DNA from: Brevibacillus_H ginsengisoli
GTDB lineage: Bacteria; Bacillota; Bacilli; Brevibacillales; Brevibacillaceae
Reading direction: 5' to 3'
Length of the DNA stretch: 64,000 nt
Assembly: GCF_050113715.1 (NCBI RefSeq)
Contig: NZ_JBNJQR010000001.1
Span: forward strand, 372,001 to 436,000
The translations under genes and the position numbers were made by a program. How positions within the stretch are numbered: the stretch's first letter is position 1; each line of letters opens with the position of its first letter. The notes beneath the pieces are model-generated. The model did not search any database. It was not told the DNA's origin and saw only the letters and a program-made list of their open reading frames with translations. Positions 25,490-33,228 of this stretch are shown in pieces.

Positions 25490-26305
25490 ATGGACAACAG
25501 GAGAGCAATCGGCATCATTGATTCCGGGGTAGGCGGTTTGACGGTTGCCAAAGAGGTGATCCGCCAGCTTCCACTAGAGCAAATTGTTTACTTCGGTGAC
25601 AATGCAAGATGCCCATACGGACCACGATCTCCGGAAGAAATTCAAACGTTTACGAATCAGATGATTCAGTTTGTGAGCCAGTTCCATTTAAAAGCACTCG
25701 TGATCGCTTGCAATACGGCAACGGCTGTCGCGCTTGGGAAGGTCAAAGCTCAGGCCACGCTACCGATCATTGGCGTAATCGAGCCCGGTGCGCGTACAGC
25801 GATTATGACTTCAAGATCAAGTCGAATTGGTATTATTGGCACGGAAACGACGATACGTACCGGAGCATACGAGCGCGCCTTGTATCGCATCAATCCCGAT
25901 TTATATGTTGTAGGCTTGGCTTGTCCAGAGTTTGTCCCATTGGTGGAAAATCAATTGCTGCATACACCAGAAGCTAAGAAAATCGTTGCGGATACCTTGA
26001 AGCCCCTTTGTTATGAAGAGTTGGATACATTGATTCTAGGTTGCACGCACTATCCGTTACTGGCTCCGCTGATATCGGAAGTGATGGGAGATAGTATTTC
26101 GATCATCAGTTCAGCAGAGGAAACGGCAAGGGAATTAAGTACAATCCTATCCATGCGTAACCTCCATAATTCATCTTTTACCAGCGTGAACCATCGCTTT
26201 TTTACCAGTGGAGATGCCGATATTTTTAGAGAAATCGGGGAAGAGTGGCTGGGATTTGAGATAGAGGTGACCTCTCAAACATTAGAAGAGATTTTTCAGG
26301 TTTAG
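25490..26305 (+). CDS. racE: Glutamate racemase
   Basis: A 271-residue cofactor-independent racemase that makes D-glutamate for peptidoglycan. The two catalytic cysteines are in ACNTATA (about residue 73) and GCTHYP (about 184); the N-terminal DSGVGGLTV motif is intact. ATG 25490 lies about 9 bases after AAGGGG, a better spacing than TTG 25484. It heads the conserved racE-gerM-rph-rdgB-ysnB gene order known from Bacillus. Confidence 0.95.
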   Translation: MDNRRAIGIIDSGVGGLTVAKEVIRQLPLEQIVYFGDNARCPYGPRSPEEIQTFTNQMIQFVSQFHLKALVIACNTATAVALGKVKAQATLPIIGVIEPGARTAIMTSRSSRIGIIGTETTIRTGAYERALYRINPDLYVVGLACPEFVPLVENQLLHTPEAKKIVADTLKPLCYEELDTLILGCTHYPLLAPLISEVMGDSISIISSAEETARELSTILSMRNLHNSSFTSVNHRFFTSGDADIFREIGEEWLGFEIEVTSQTLEEIFQV

Positions 26306-26405
26306 CTTTTCTTCCCTTTTGGCTGAATCTTAGGACAAAGCAAGCATAAACCCAAGCCCTGCTCGTATACATGATAGTACAAAGTGTTGCGAGGAGGATG
26401 CAGAC

Positions 26406-27467
26406 ATGACACCGAAGGGTATAGGAAAAGTTACGGCCGTTTTGGGATTAAGCGCATTGCTTTTATCGGGTTGCGGTCTTTTTGGGCCTGCAAAGGAAAG
26501 TATGAGTATGGATCCGCCACAGCTCACGCAGGATGCCAATTTGACTGGGACGAATGATCCCAACGCCGCCGGTCAGGAAGGAATTACTACTACTGAAAAG
26601 CAAGGCACGGTCGATCGCATGGTCTACTTGCTTGATAACAACGGATTCGTGGTTCCTGTCTCGATGACATTACCTAAGTCAGAAGGGGCGGCGAAGCAGG
26701 TACTGGCCTATATGGTAAAAGGCGGACCAGTCGAGTCGCTGTTGCCTGAGGGCTTCCACGCGATTCTGCCTGAAGGAACCAAAGTAATAGGGTTGAATAT
26801 CAAGAACGGTACCGCAACCGTGGACTTCTCTAAAGAATTCAAGAAATACCAACCATCAGAAGAAAAGAAAATCATTGACGCGGTTACCCGTTCACTAACC
26901 GAGTTCCAGGCGATTAAAAATATCTCTATTTGGGTCAACGGAAAGCCTGTATCCGAGATGCCATCTGATCACACTCCCGTCTTTTCACTGAATCGCGATA
27001 ACGGGATCAATGTAGAATTGGCCGATCATGCTATACCTGGAAGAACGACTCCAGTCACACTTTACTTCCAAGCGCAAGCGAATGACAAAAAAAGCTACTT
27101 TGTACCTGTCACACGGTTGATTCCTCAAACCGAAGACGTAACCAAAGCAGTGGTTGAGGAATTGATCAAAGGACCGAAGAGCGATTCGCAGTTGTTTAGT
27201 TCCTTCATGCCTTCCACCAAAGTCCTTGATGTGAAGAACAGCAACGGTACGGTTGTGATCAACTTGAGCAAAGATGTACTGAAATTCGACAATGGCAAGG
27301 AAGCCAACCCAGAGGCCATGGAATCGCTTGTCCTCTCGCTAACTGAAAATACAGGAGTGAAACAAGTACAGGTGATGGTCGAGGGCAAACCGCTTACCGC
27401 TGCAGGTTCTATGAACTTCACGAAGCCTGTATCGCGTCCCATCCAAATCAACGCGATGCCGTTTTAA
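26406..27467 (+). CDS. gerM: Spore germination/sporulation lipoprotein GerM
   Basis: A 353-residue lipoprotein: lipobox LLLSGC with Cys23, then two GerMN (germane) domains at about 75-185 and 215-335, recognisable by repeated GPKSDSQLFSSFMP-like and GGPVESLLPEGFHAILPEGT segments. GerM is needed for cortex synthesis and germination and works with the SpoIIIA-SpoIIQ channel in the engulfed forespore. Position between racE and rph is the same as in Bacillus. ATG follows GAGGAGG. Confidence 0.95.
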   Translation: MTPKGIGKVTAVLGLSALLLSGCGLFGPAKESMSMDPPQLTQDANLTGTNDPNAAGQEGITTTEKQGTVDRMVYLLDNNGFVVPVSMTLPKSEGAAKQVLAYMVKGGPVESLLPEGFHAILPEGTKVIGLNIKNGTATVDFSKEFKKYQPSEEKKIIDAVTRSLTEFQAIKNISIWVNGKPVSEMPSDHTPVFSLNRDNGINVELADHAIPGRTTPVTLYFQAQANDKKSYFVPVTRLIPQTEDVTKAVVEELIKGPKSDSQLFSSFMPSTKVLDVKNSNGTVVINLSKDVLKFDNGKEANPEAMESLVLSLTENTGVKQVQVMVEGKPLTAAGSMNFTKPVSRPIQINAMPF

Positions 27468-27487
27468 CCGTCAATCCGCATTAAAGG

Positions 27488-27517
27488 AAATCCACGCCTT
27501 CACTGCGTGGATTTCTT
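27488..27517 (+). terminator. Terminator of gerM
   Basis: AAATCCACGC and GCGTGGATTT form a perfect 10-bp stem followed by a T-rich stretch. Confidence 0.87.
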
Positions 27518-27570
27518 GATTACATATTGGTGCCCGAGGAGGAAACTGGCATTCAGTTAAGAGCCTTTGG

Positions 27571-27576
27571 TATAAT
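27571..27576 (+). promoter_or_regulatory. -10 box of the rph promoter
   Basis: A perfect TATAAT lies 65 bases upstream of rph, after the gerM terminator. The -35 region (TGGCAT at 18 bp) is weak. Confidence 0.5.
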
Positions 27577-27640
27577 GAGCGGGAATGGCTGTCTTCCGGA
27601 ATTTCACGATGAAATGGACAGCAAGCTAGGAGGAACATAA

Positions 27641-28447
27641 ATGAGACACAATGAACGAGCAAACAATCAGTTACGCCCTGTAAAAATTACGCGTAATTAT
27701 AATAAACATGCGGAAGGATCTTGCCTGATTGAGGTAGGGGACACCAAAGTAATTTGCACAGCGACAATTGAAGATCGTGTTCCTCCGTTTATGCGTAACG
27801 GTGGCAAAGGCTGGGTAACAGCCGAATACGCCATGCTTCCCCGCGCCACAGAAACCCGCAATGCCCGTGAAGCGGCCAAGGGAAAATTAAGCGGCAGAAC
27901 CATGGAGATTCAACGATTGATTGGTCGAGCCTTGCGTTCGGTTGTGAAGCTGGAGGCAATGGGGGAACGCACTATTTGGTTAGATTGTGACGTCATTCAA
28001 GCGGATGGAGGAACCAGAACAGCTTCAATTACCGGCGCATTCGTGGCGATGGTCGACGCGATGCGCAAGCTGGTGGAAGCGGGAACCTGGAAAGAGTTTC
28101 CGATCACCGATTTCCTCGCCGCAACATCTGTTGGCATTATTAACGGAGAAGCGATGCTCGATCTTGACTATAAGGAAGATTCATCAGCCATCGTCGATAT
28201 GAACGTGGTTATGACCGGAGCGGGCAAGTTTGTGGAGCTGCAAGGAACCGGGGAAGATTCTCCGTTCAGTTACGAACAATTGCAGGAACTTCTTTCACTG
28301 GGTACGAGTGGAATCCACAGTCTCATTGCCGCTCAGAAGGAAGTTTTGGGAGAAGTAACACTATACGGCCAAGCAGCCCAACAAGCCCAGCCAACAACAG
28401 AGAAGGGGTCAACAGCCCGGAAAAGTGGAGAGACCAGCAATGTCTAA
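27641..28447 (+). CDS. rph: Ribonuclease PH
   Basis: A 268-residue phosphorolytic 3'-5' exoribonuclease that trims tRNA 3' ends. The N-terminal RPVKITRNYNKHAEGS and the RNA/phosphate-binding NAREAAKGKLSGRTMEIQR regions are intact; LDCDVIQADGGTRTASITGA holds the active-site Asp residues. The last ~20 residues are a low-complexity tail beyond the usual end. It overlaps rdgB by 8 bases. Confidence 0.96.
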   Translation: MRHNERANNQLRPVKITRNYNKHAEGSCLIEVGDTKVICTATIEDRVPPFMRNGGKGWVTAEYAMLPRATETRNAREAAKGKLSGRTMEIQRLIGRALRSVVKLEAMGERTIWLDCDVIQADGGTRTASITGAFVAMVDAMRKLVEAGTWKEFPITDFLAATSVGIINGEAMLDLDYKEDSSAIVDMNVVMTGAGKFVELQGTGEDSPFSYEQLQELLSLGTSGIHSLIAAQKEVLGEVTLYGQAAQQAQPTTEKGSTARKSGETSNV

Positions 28448-29060
28448 AGAAAACGAGAATAAGAAAATGCAAGTTGTGATCGCTACACGCAATCAAGGAA
28501 AAGTGCGTGAATTTAATTTCATGTTTCAACAGCTGGGATGGGAAGCAGTCAGCCTGGCTGAGTTCCCTGATGTGCCGGAAGTGGTAGAGGATGGCGAAAC
28601 CTTTGAGGCCAATGCCCGTAAAAAGGCTGAGACGGTTTCTCGCTTCCTTAATATGCCGGCAGTGGGAGACGACTCGGGACTTCAAGTGGATGTCTTGGGA
28701 GGTAAGCCAGGTGTTTACTCCGCGCGGTTCGCAGGAGAAAAGGCAACGGATAAAGACAATTGGCAGAAACTGCTCCGAGAACTGCAAGGGGTTCCCAATG
28801 AGCAAAGAACCGCTCGTTTCCGTTGTACCTTAGCTTTTGCGAGACCGGGTGAAGAAACAATGATCGCTGACGGCAAGTGCGAAGGGGTTATCCTGCGCGA
28901 ACCGGCTGGCACGAACGGGTTTGGATATGATCCTGTGTTCTTTTTGCCTGACCGTTTATGCACCATGGCACAACTCGATCCATCGGTCAAAAACAAGATC
29001 AGTCATCGTGCCAACGCCTTACATAGCCTAGTTGAACAAATCAGGGGGATGGGTGTGTGA
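28440..29060 (+). CDS. rdgB: XTP/dITP diphosphatase (non-canonical purine NTP pyrophosphatase)
   Basis: A 206-residue HAM1/RdgB-family enzyme that removes XTP and dITP from nucleotide pools. ATRNQGKVREF near the start, GDDSGLQVDVLGGKPGVYSAR, and the GTNGFGYDPVFFLP block are all present. ATG 28440 overlaps the rph stop (ATGTCTAA) and follows GGAGAG; an upstream ATG at 28425 has no better site. Translationally coupled to rph and to the next gene. Confidence 0.95.
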   Translation: MSKENENKKMQVVIATRNQGKVREFNFMFQQLGWEAVSLAEFPDVPEVVEDGETFEANARKKAETVSRFLNMPAVGDDSGLQVDVLGGKPGVYSARFAGEKATDKDNWQKLLRELQGVPNEQRTARFRCTLAFARPGEETMIADGKCEGVILREPAGTNGFGYDPVFFLPDRLCTMAQLDPSVKNKISHRANALHSLVEQIRGMGV

Positions 29061-29581
29061 GTATCCTGATTCTTAGTGATACGCACGGGTTGCGCCATGA
29101 AGTGAACAAAGTGGTAGAAAGGCACCAGCTGGAGCAGATTTTTCATTGTGGCGATTTCTGCGTTGATCGGACGAAAGAACCTTTCCAGAGAATGAAGATG
29201 GTTAGAGGGAATTGCGATATGGATAGGATGGTGCCAGAAGAGGCTCAGTGGACTTGGCGGAATTTGCGGATCTATCAGACACATGGGCATTTGTACAATG
29301 TCAAAAGCTCTCTTTTGAAGCTGCATTATCGCGCGGAAGAAACCAACGCCAATCTGGTGATTTTCGGACATTCACACGTGCCGACCTGTGCGGTGGAGCG
29401 GGGAATCCTGTTTCTCAACCCAGGAAGTTTGCAGCTTCCAAGAGGGTTCCGTGTTCCTACCTATGTCATACTCGATCAGCTTGCCTCTACTCCTGAGCAA
29501 GTAACGGTAGAAGTGAGCTATTATGACGATCAGGGGAATCCGGTTACAGAATTAGGCGGGGAATTTCACATTCGTGCTTGA
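29057..29581 (+). CDS. ysnB: Metallophosphoesterase, MJ0936/YfcE family
   Basis: A 174-residue calcineurin-like phosphodiesterase with the metal motifs SDTHG, HCGDF, RGNCD and GHSHVP. Relatives hydrolyse model phosphodiesters; the natural substrate is unknown. GTG 29057 overlaps the rdgB stop by 4 bases. Last gene of the rph operon, matching ysnB in Bacillus. Confidence 0.92.
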   Translation: MSILILSDTHGLRHEVNKVVERHQLEQIFHCGDFCVDRTKEPFQRMKMVRGNCDMDRMVPEEAQWTWRNLRIYQTHGHLYNVKSSLLKLHYRAEETNANLVIFGHSHVPTCAVERGILFLNPGSLQLPRGFRVPTYVILDQLASTPEQVTVEVSYYDDQGNPVTELGGEFHIRA

Positions 29582-29585
29582 CTTC

Positions 29586-29613
29586 TTGAAATTCTTTTCG
29601 TATGTGATATACT
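29586..29613 (+). promoter_or_regulatory. Sigma-A promoter of tig
   Basis: TTGAAA (29586-29591), 16 bp, TATACT (29608-29613). The start should be near 29620. Confidence 0.65.
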
Positions 29614-29634
29614 GTAATGGTTATAATGGCTGCT

Positions 29635-29682
29635 AAATGCACTCTGACACGAGGTGTCATCCAGTGTCGGAAGCATTTTTTT
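29635..29682 (+). promoter_or_regulatory. Leader hairpin/terminator in the tig 5' UTR
   Basis: AAATGC with CTGACAC pairs with GTGTCGG and GCATTT, followed by seven Ts: a terminator inside the tig leader. The first TGACAC can instead pair with the near GTGTCA (29654-29659), which would break the terminator. This is the layout of an attenuator; no known riboswitch or leader family is recognised. Confidence 0.6.
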
Positions 29683-29709
29683 GGATCCAATGTAGGAGGG
29701 GAAGTTTAA

Positions 29710-31002
29710 GTGGTAGCAAAATGGGAAAAGTTAGAAGGTAACCAAGGTGTATTGACGATTGAAGTTGAATCCGGTCAAGTAGATGAAGCCTTGGATCAAG
29801 CATTTAAAAAAGTAGTTCAAAAAGTAAACGTGCCAGGTTTCCGTAAAGGTAAAATTCCTCGCAAGATGTTTGAATCGCGTTTTGGCGTAGAATCTCTCTA
29901 CCAAGACGCTCTCGATATTTTGCTTCCAACTGCTTACGGACAAGCTGTTCGTGATACTGGTATTGAGCCAGTAGATCGCCCAGAAGTAAACGTAGAGCAA
30001 ATGGGTAAAGGCGAAAACCTCATCTTCAAAGCAACTGTTGTTGTAAAACCAGAAGTGAAACTGGGTGACTATAAAGGTCTTGAAATCGAAGCAAAAGATT
30101 TCTCCGTTTCCGAAGCTGATGTCAACGATGAATTGAAACGCATGCAAGAGCGTCACGCTGAACTGGTAGTTGTAGAAGAAGGTACTGTTGAGAACGGTGA
30201 TAACTTGCTGATCGATTTCGAAGGCTTCCAAGATGGAGTAGCATTCGAAGGCGGTAAAGCGGAGAACTACTCTTTGGAAATCGGATCCGGCACATTCATC
30301 GCAGGTTTCGAAGAGCAATTGGTTGGACTTTCTAAAGGCGTAGAAAAAGAAATCACAGTAACTTTCCCAGAAGAATATCATTCTCCAAACCTTGCAGGTA
30401 AAGAAGCGGTATTCAAAGTAACTGTGAACGAAATCAAACGCAAAAACCTGCCAGCTCTTGACGATGAGTTCGCTAAAGACGTAAGCGAATTCGATACCCT
30501 TGAAGAGTTGAAAGCAGATACTACCAAGAAATTGGAAGAACGCAAAGCTCAAGAAAAAGACAACTCTATTCGTGAGCAATTGGTGATCAAAGCGACTGAA
30601 AACGCTGAGATCGATCTTCCAGACGTAATGGTAGAACAAGAATTGGATCAAATGGTAAACGAGTTCGCTCAACGCCTCCAATACCAAGGCATGGATATTG
30701 AGCTGTACTACCAATTCTCTGGCATGGATGAGAGCATGCTTCGCGATCAATTCCGTAACGATGCAACAACTCGCGTACGCTCCGCATTGGTGCTTGAAGC
30801 AATCGGCAAAGCTGAGAACATCACAGTAGCTGAAGAAGATGCGACAGAAGAATTGAATAAACTCGCTAGCATGTACAGCCGCCCAGCGGATGAACTCCGT
30901 AAGATTTTTGCTGCTCAAGACGGTTTGGCTGGTCTCTATCGCGACATTCAAACTCGTAAAACAGTAGATTTCTTGGTTGCAGAAAGCAAAGTAAACGCAT
31001 AA
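29710..31002 (+). CDS. tig: Trigger factor (ribosome-associated chaperone/prolyl isomerase)
   Basis: A 430-residue three-domain chaperone: ribosome-binding domain (about 1-115) with FRKGKIPRKMFESRFG, FKBP-type PPIase domain (about 150-245) and the helical C-terminal chaperone domain. It binds nascent chains at the ribosome exit. GTG 29710 follows GTAGGAGGGG. Its leader contains a possible attenuator. Codon use is strongly biased toward highly expressed genes, which leaves a long open antisense frame that is not a gene. Followed by clpP and clpX. Confidence 0.97.
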   Translation: MVAKWEKLEGNQGVLTIEVESGQVDEALDQAFKKVVQKVNVPGFRKGKIPRKMFESRFGVESLYQDALDILLPTAYGQAVRDTGIEPVDRPEVNVEQMGKGENLIFKATVVVKPEVKLGDYKGLEIEAKDFSVSEADVNDELKRMQERHAELVVVEEGTVENGDNLLIDFEGFQDGVAFEGGKAENYSLEIGSGTFIAGFEEQLVGLSKGVEKEITVTFPEEYHSPNLAGKEAVFKVTVNEIKRKNLPALDDEFAKDVSEFDTLEELKADTTKKLEERKAQEKDNSIREQLVIKATENAEIDLPDVMVEQELDQMVNEFAQRLQYQGMDIELYYQFSGMDESMLRDQFRNDATTRVRSALVLEAIGKAENITVAEEDATEELNKLASMYSRPADELRKIFAAQDGLAGLYRDIQTRKTVDFLVAESKVNA

Positions 31003-31010
31003 TCTAAGTA

Positions 31011-31045
31011 CAAGGCACGAATGTTTCTTTCGTGCCTTGTTTTTC
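31011..31045 (+). terminator. Terminator of tig
   Basis: CAAGGCACGA and TCGTGCCTTG form a perfect 10-bp stem with a T-run. Confidence 0.92.
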
Positions 31046-31093
31046 CAAAAATCACCCATACATAAGAACTTAATGTAAAGGAGGAAAGTGACA

Positions 31094-31678
31094 ATGTTAA
31101 TCCCTATGGTCATTGAGCAATCTAATCGTGGCGAACGCGCATACGATATCTATTCCCGTTTGTTAAAGGATCGAATTATTTTTTTAGGCAGCGAAATCGA
31201 TGATGAAGTTGCCAATCTGGTTGTCGCGCAGTTGTTGTTTTTAACAGCTGAAGACCCAGATAAAGACATAAGCTTATACATAAATTCACCAGGTGGTTCC
31301 GTAACCGCCGGTATGGCCATTTACGATACGATGCAGTTTATCAAGCCGGATGTCTCGACGATCTGCATTGGTATGGCAGCAAGCATGGGCGCTGTTCTCT
31401 TAACAGCTGGCGCCAAAGGCAAACGCTATTGCTTGCCAAATAGTGAAGTCATGATTCATCAACCGTTGGGCGGAGTTCGCGGCCAAGCCGAGGATATTCG
31501 TATTCATGCGGACTGGATCTTGAAAACCAAGCGTCAACTCAATGAAATTCTTGCCGAACGCTCCGGTCAGCCTTATGAGAAAGTAGAACGCGACACTGAT
31601 CGTGACAACTTCATGAGTGCAGAAGAGGCAAAAGCATACGGATTAATTGATGACGTCATTTCTTCTGTTGGAAAATAA
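31094..31678 (+). CDS. clpP: ATP-dependent Clp protease proteolytic subunit
   Basis: A 194-residue serine peptidase with triad Ser97 (AASMGA), His122 (MIHQP) and Asp171 (DTDRDNF). It forms the tetradecameric chamber that works with ClpX, encoded next, and ClpC. ATG 31094 lies 9 bases after GGAGG; GTG 31088 is too close. In Bacillus subtilis clpP is not adjacent to tig-clpX, so the tig-clpP-clpX order here resembles Gram-negative genomes; a second clpP may exist elsewhere. No CtsR box is evident. Confidence 0.96.
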   Translation: MLIPMVIEQSNRGERAYDIYSRLLKDRIIFLGSEIDDEVANLVVAQLLFLTAEDPDKDISLYINSPGGSVTAGMAIYDTMQFIKPDVSTICIGMAASMGAVLLTAGAKGKRYCLPNSEVMIHQPLGGVRGQAEDIRIHADWILKTKRQLNEILAERSGQPYEKVERDTDRDNFMSAEEAKAYGLIDDVISSVGK

Positions 31679-31698
31679 CTGCATGAGAGGTGAAGCGA

Positions 31699-32964
31699 AT
31701 GTTCAAGTTTAACGACGACAAAGGCCAGCTGAAATGCTCGTTCTGCGGGAAATCTCAGGAGCAGGTTCGTAAGCTGGTAGCTGGACCTGGAGTCTACATA
31801 TGCGATGAATGTATTGAACTCTGCAATGAAATCGTTCAAGAAGAATTAGGCGGCGATGAAGAAATCGACTTGAAGGAAATCCCCAAGCCGATGGAAATCC
31901 GCAAAATTCTGGACGACTACGTAATTGGTCAGGATATGGCAAAGAAATCCTTGTCCGTTGCCGTTTACAATCACTATAAGCGCATCAACACTGGAGCCAA
32001 AATCGAGGACGTGGAATTGCAAAAATCCAACATCGTGCTCATTGGACCAACTGGTAGCGGTAAAACCTTGCTTGCCCAAACACTGGCGCGCATTCTCAAT
32101 GTACCTTTTGCAATTGCGGATGCCACCTCTTTGACAGAAGCAGGTTACGTTGGTGAAGACGTAGAGAACATTTTGCTGAAACTAATTCAAGCTGCGGATT
32201 ACGATGTAGAGAAAGCCGAGAAAGGTATTATCTATATTGACGAGATCGATAAAGTAGCACGCAAGTCCGAGAACCCATCCATCACTCGCGATGTTTCCGG
32301 TGAAGGTGTTCAGCAAGCGCTTTTGAAAATTCTCGAAGGTACGGTAGCAAGTGTGCCGCCTCAAGGTGGACGCAAGCATCCGCATCAGGAATTTATCCAA
32401 ATCGACACCTCCAACATCTTGTTTATCTGCGGCGGTGCTTTTGATGGTATTGAACAAATCATCAAGCGCCGTATCGGTAAAAAAGTGATTGGATTTGGTG
32501 CCGAAATGGTGGAAGGCGTAAAAGGCGATCTCAAAACAGGGGAATATTTGAAATATGTGCTCCCTGAAGATCTGCTGAAATTCGGGTTAATTCCTGAATT
32601 CGTCGGACGTCTGCCGGTTCTCGCTACACTGGAGCCGTTGGATGAAGAGACGCTCGTCCGCATCCTCACTGAGCCGAAGAACGCTTTGGTCAAACAATAC
32701 CAAAAGCTTCTTAGCATGGACGGTGTGGAGCTTGAATTCTCCGAGGGAGCCCTTAGCCAAATTGCTAAAGAAGCAATTAAGCGTAACACAGGCGCTCGTG
32801 GACTTCGTGCCATTATCGAGCAGATTATGCTGGATATGATGTACGAATTGCCGTCTCGCGAGGATATCAACAAGTGCCAAATCACGGAAGAAACCGTCCG
32901 TGACAAGGTGAAACCGCTCTTAACCAACAAAGAGGGCGAAGAGGTTCAAAGCGAAAGCGCATAA
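31699..32964 (+). CDS. clpX: ATP-dependent Clp protease unfoldase ClpX
   Basis: A 421-residue AAA+ unfoldase. The N-terminal zinc-binding domain has CSFCGKS and CDECIELC; Walker A is GPTGSGKT, Walker B IIYIDEIDK, the pore loop GYVGED, and the ClpP-contact loop the RRIGKKVIGFG region. ATG 31699 is preferred; GTG 31690 overlaps the ribosome binding site GAGAGGTG. It starts 20 bases after clpP and ends at a strong terminator. Confidence 0.97.
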   Translation: MFKFNDDKGQLKCSFCGKSQEQVRKLVAGPGVYICDECIELCNEIVQEELGGDEEIDLKEIPKPMEIRKILDDYVIGQDMAKKSLSVAVYNHYKRINTGAKIEDVELQKSNIVLIGPTGSGKTLLAQTLARILNVPFAIADATSLTEAGYVGEDVENILLKLIQAADYDVEKAEKGIIYIDEIDKVARKSENPSITRDVSGEGVQQALLKILEGTVASVPPQGGRKHPHQEFIQIDTSNILFICGGAFDGIEQIIKRRIGKKVIGFGAEMVEGVKGDLKTGEYLKYVLPEDLLKFGLIPEFVGRLPVLATLEPLDEETLVRILTEPKNALVKQYQKLLSMDGVELEFSEGALSQIAKEAIKRNTGARGLRAIIEQIMLDMMYELPSREDINKCQITEETVRDKVKPLLTNKEGEEVQSESA

Positions 32965-32981
32965 GAAAAAAATAAATAAAT

Positions 32982-33027
32982 AAAAGGAGCAAGGCAGCCA
33001 CCTAGTGGGGCCTTGCTCCTTTTATTT
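32982..33027 (+). terminator. Terminator of clpPX
   Basis: AAAAGGAGCAAGGC and GCCTTGCTCCTTTT form a perfect 14-bp stem with T-rich tail. Confidence 0.93.
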
Positions 33028-33030
33028 TCC

Positions 33031-33143
33031 ATTCGCGTAAGCCTAACAGAAAAGACTTCGTCACTCACAGCTCATTTTAAGCAGACAGCTGATGCTTCTA
33101 GTGAGCTTAAACAGAGCACCAGAGGGACGAAGTCTTTTCTGTT
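33031..33143 (+). repeat. Dispersed palindromic element, copy 4 (complete)
   Basis: ATTCGCGTAAGCC precedes a perfect 17-bp inverted repeat, ACAGAAAAGACTTCGTC (33046-33062) and GACGAAGTCTTTTCTGT (33126-33142). Inside it, AGCTCATTTTAAGC and GAGCTTAAACAGAGC can pair in part. It lies between the clpX terminator and lonB and shares its inner sequence with copies 3 and 6. Confidence 0.85.
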
Positions 33144-33228
33144 TACTCCGCTCTTCCTGAGGCAATACTACTCAATATAGTTTTGAGAGAAAGGGTACAT
33201 ACATCGGAAAGAGCGGGAGGGAATACAG

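Noticed and set aside
29731..31113. 460-codon open frame antisense to tig
   Set aside because: It mirrors the strongly biased codon use of tig, has no domain match that I can see and no ribosome binding site of its own.
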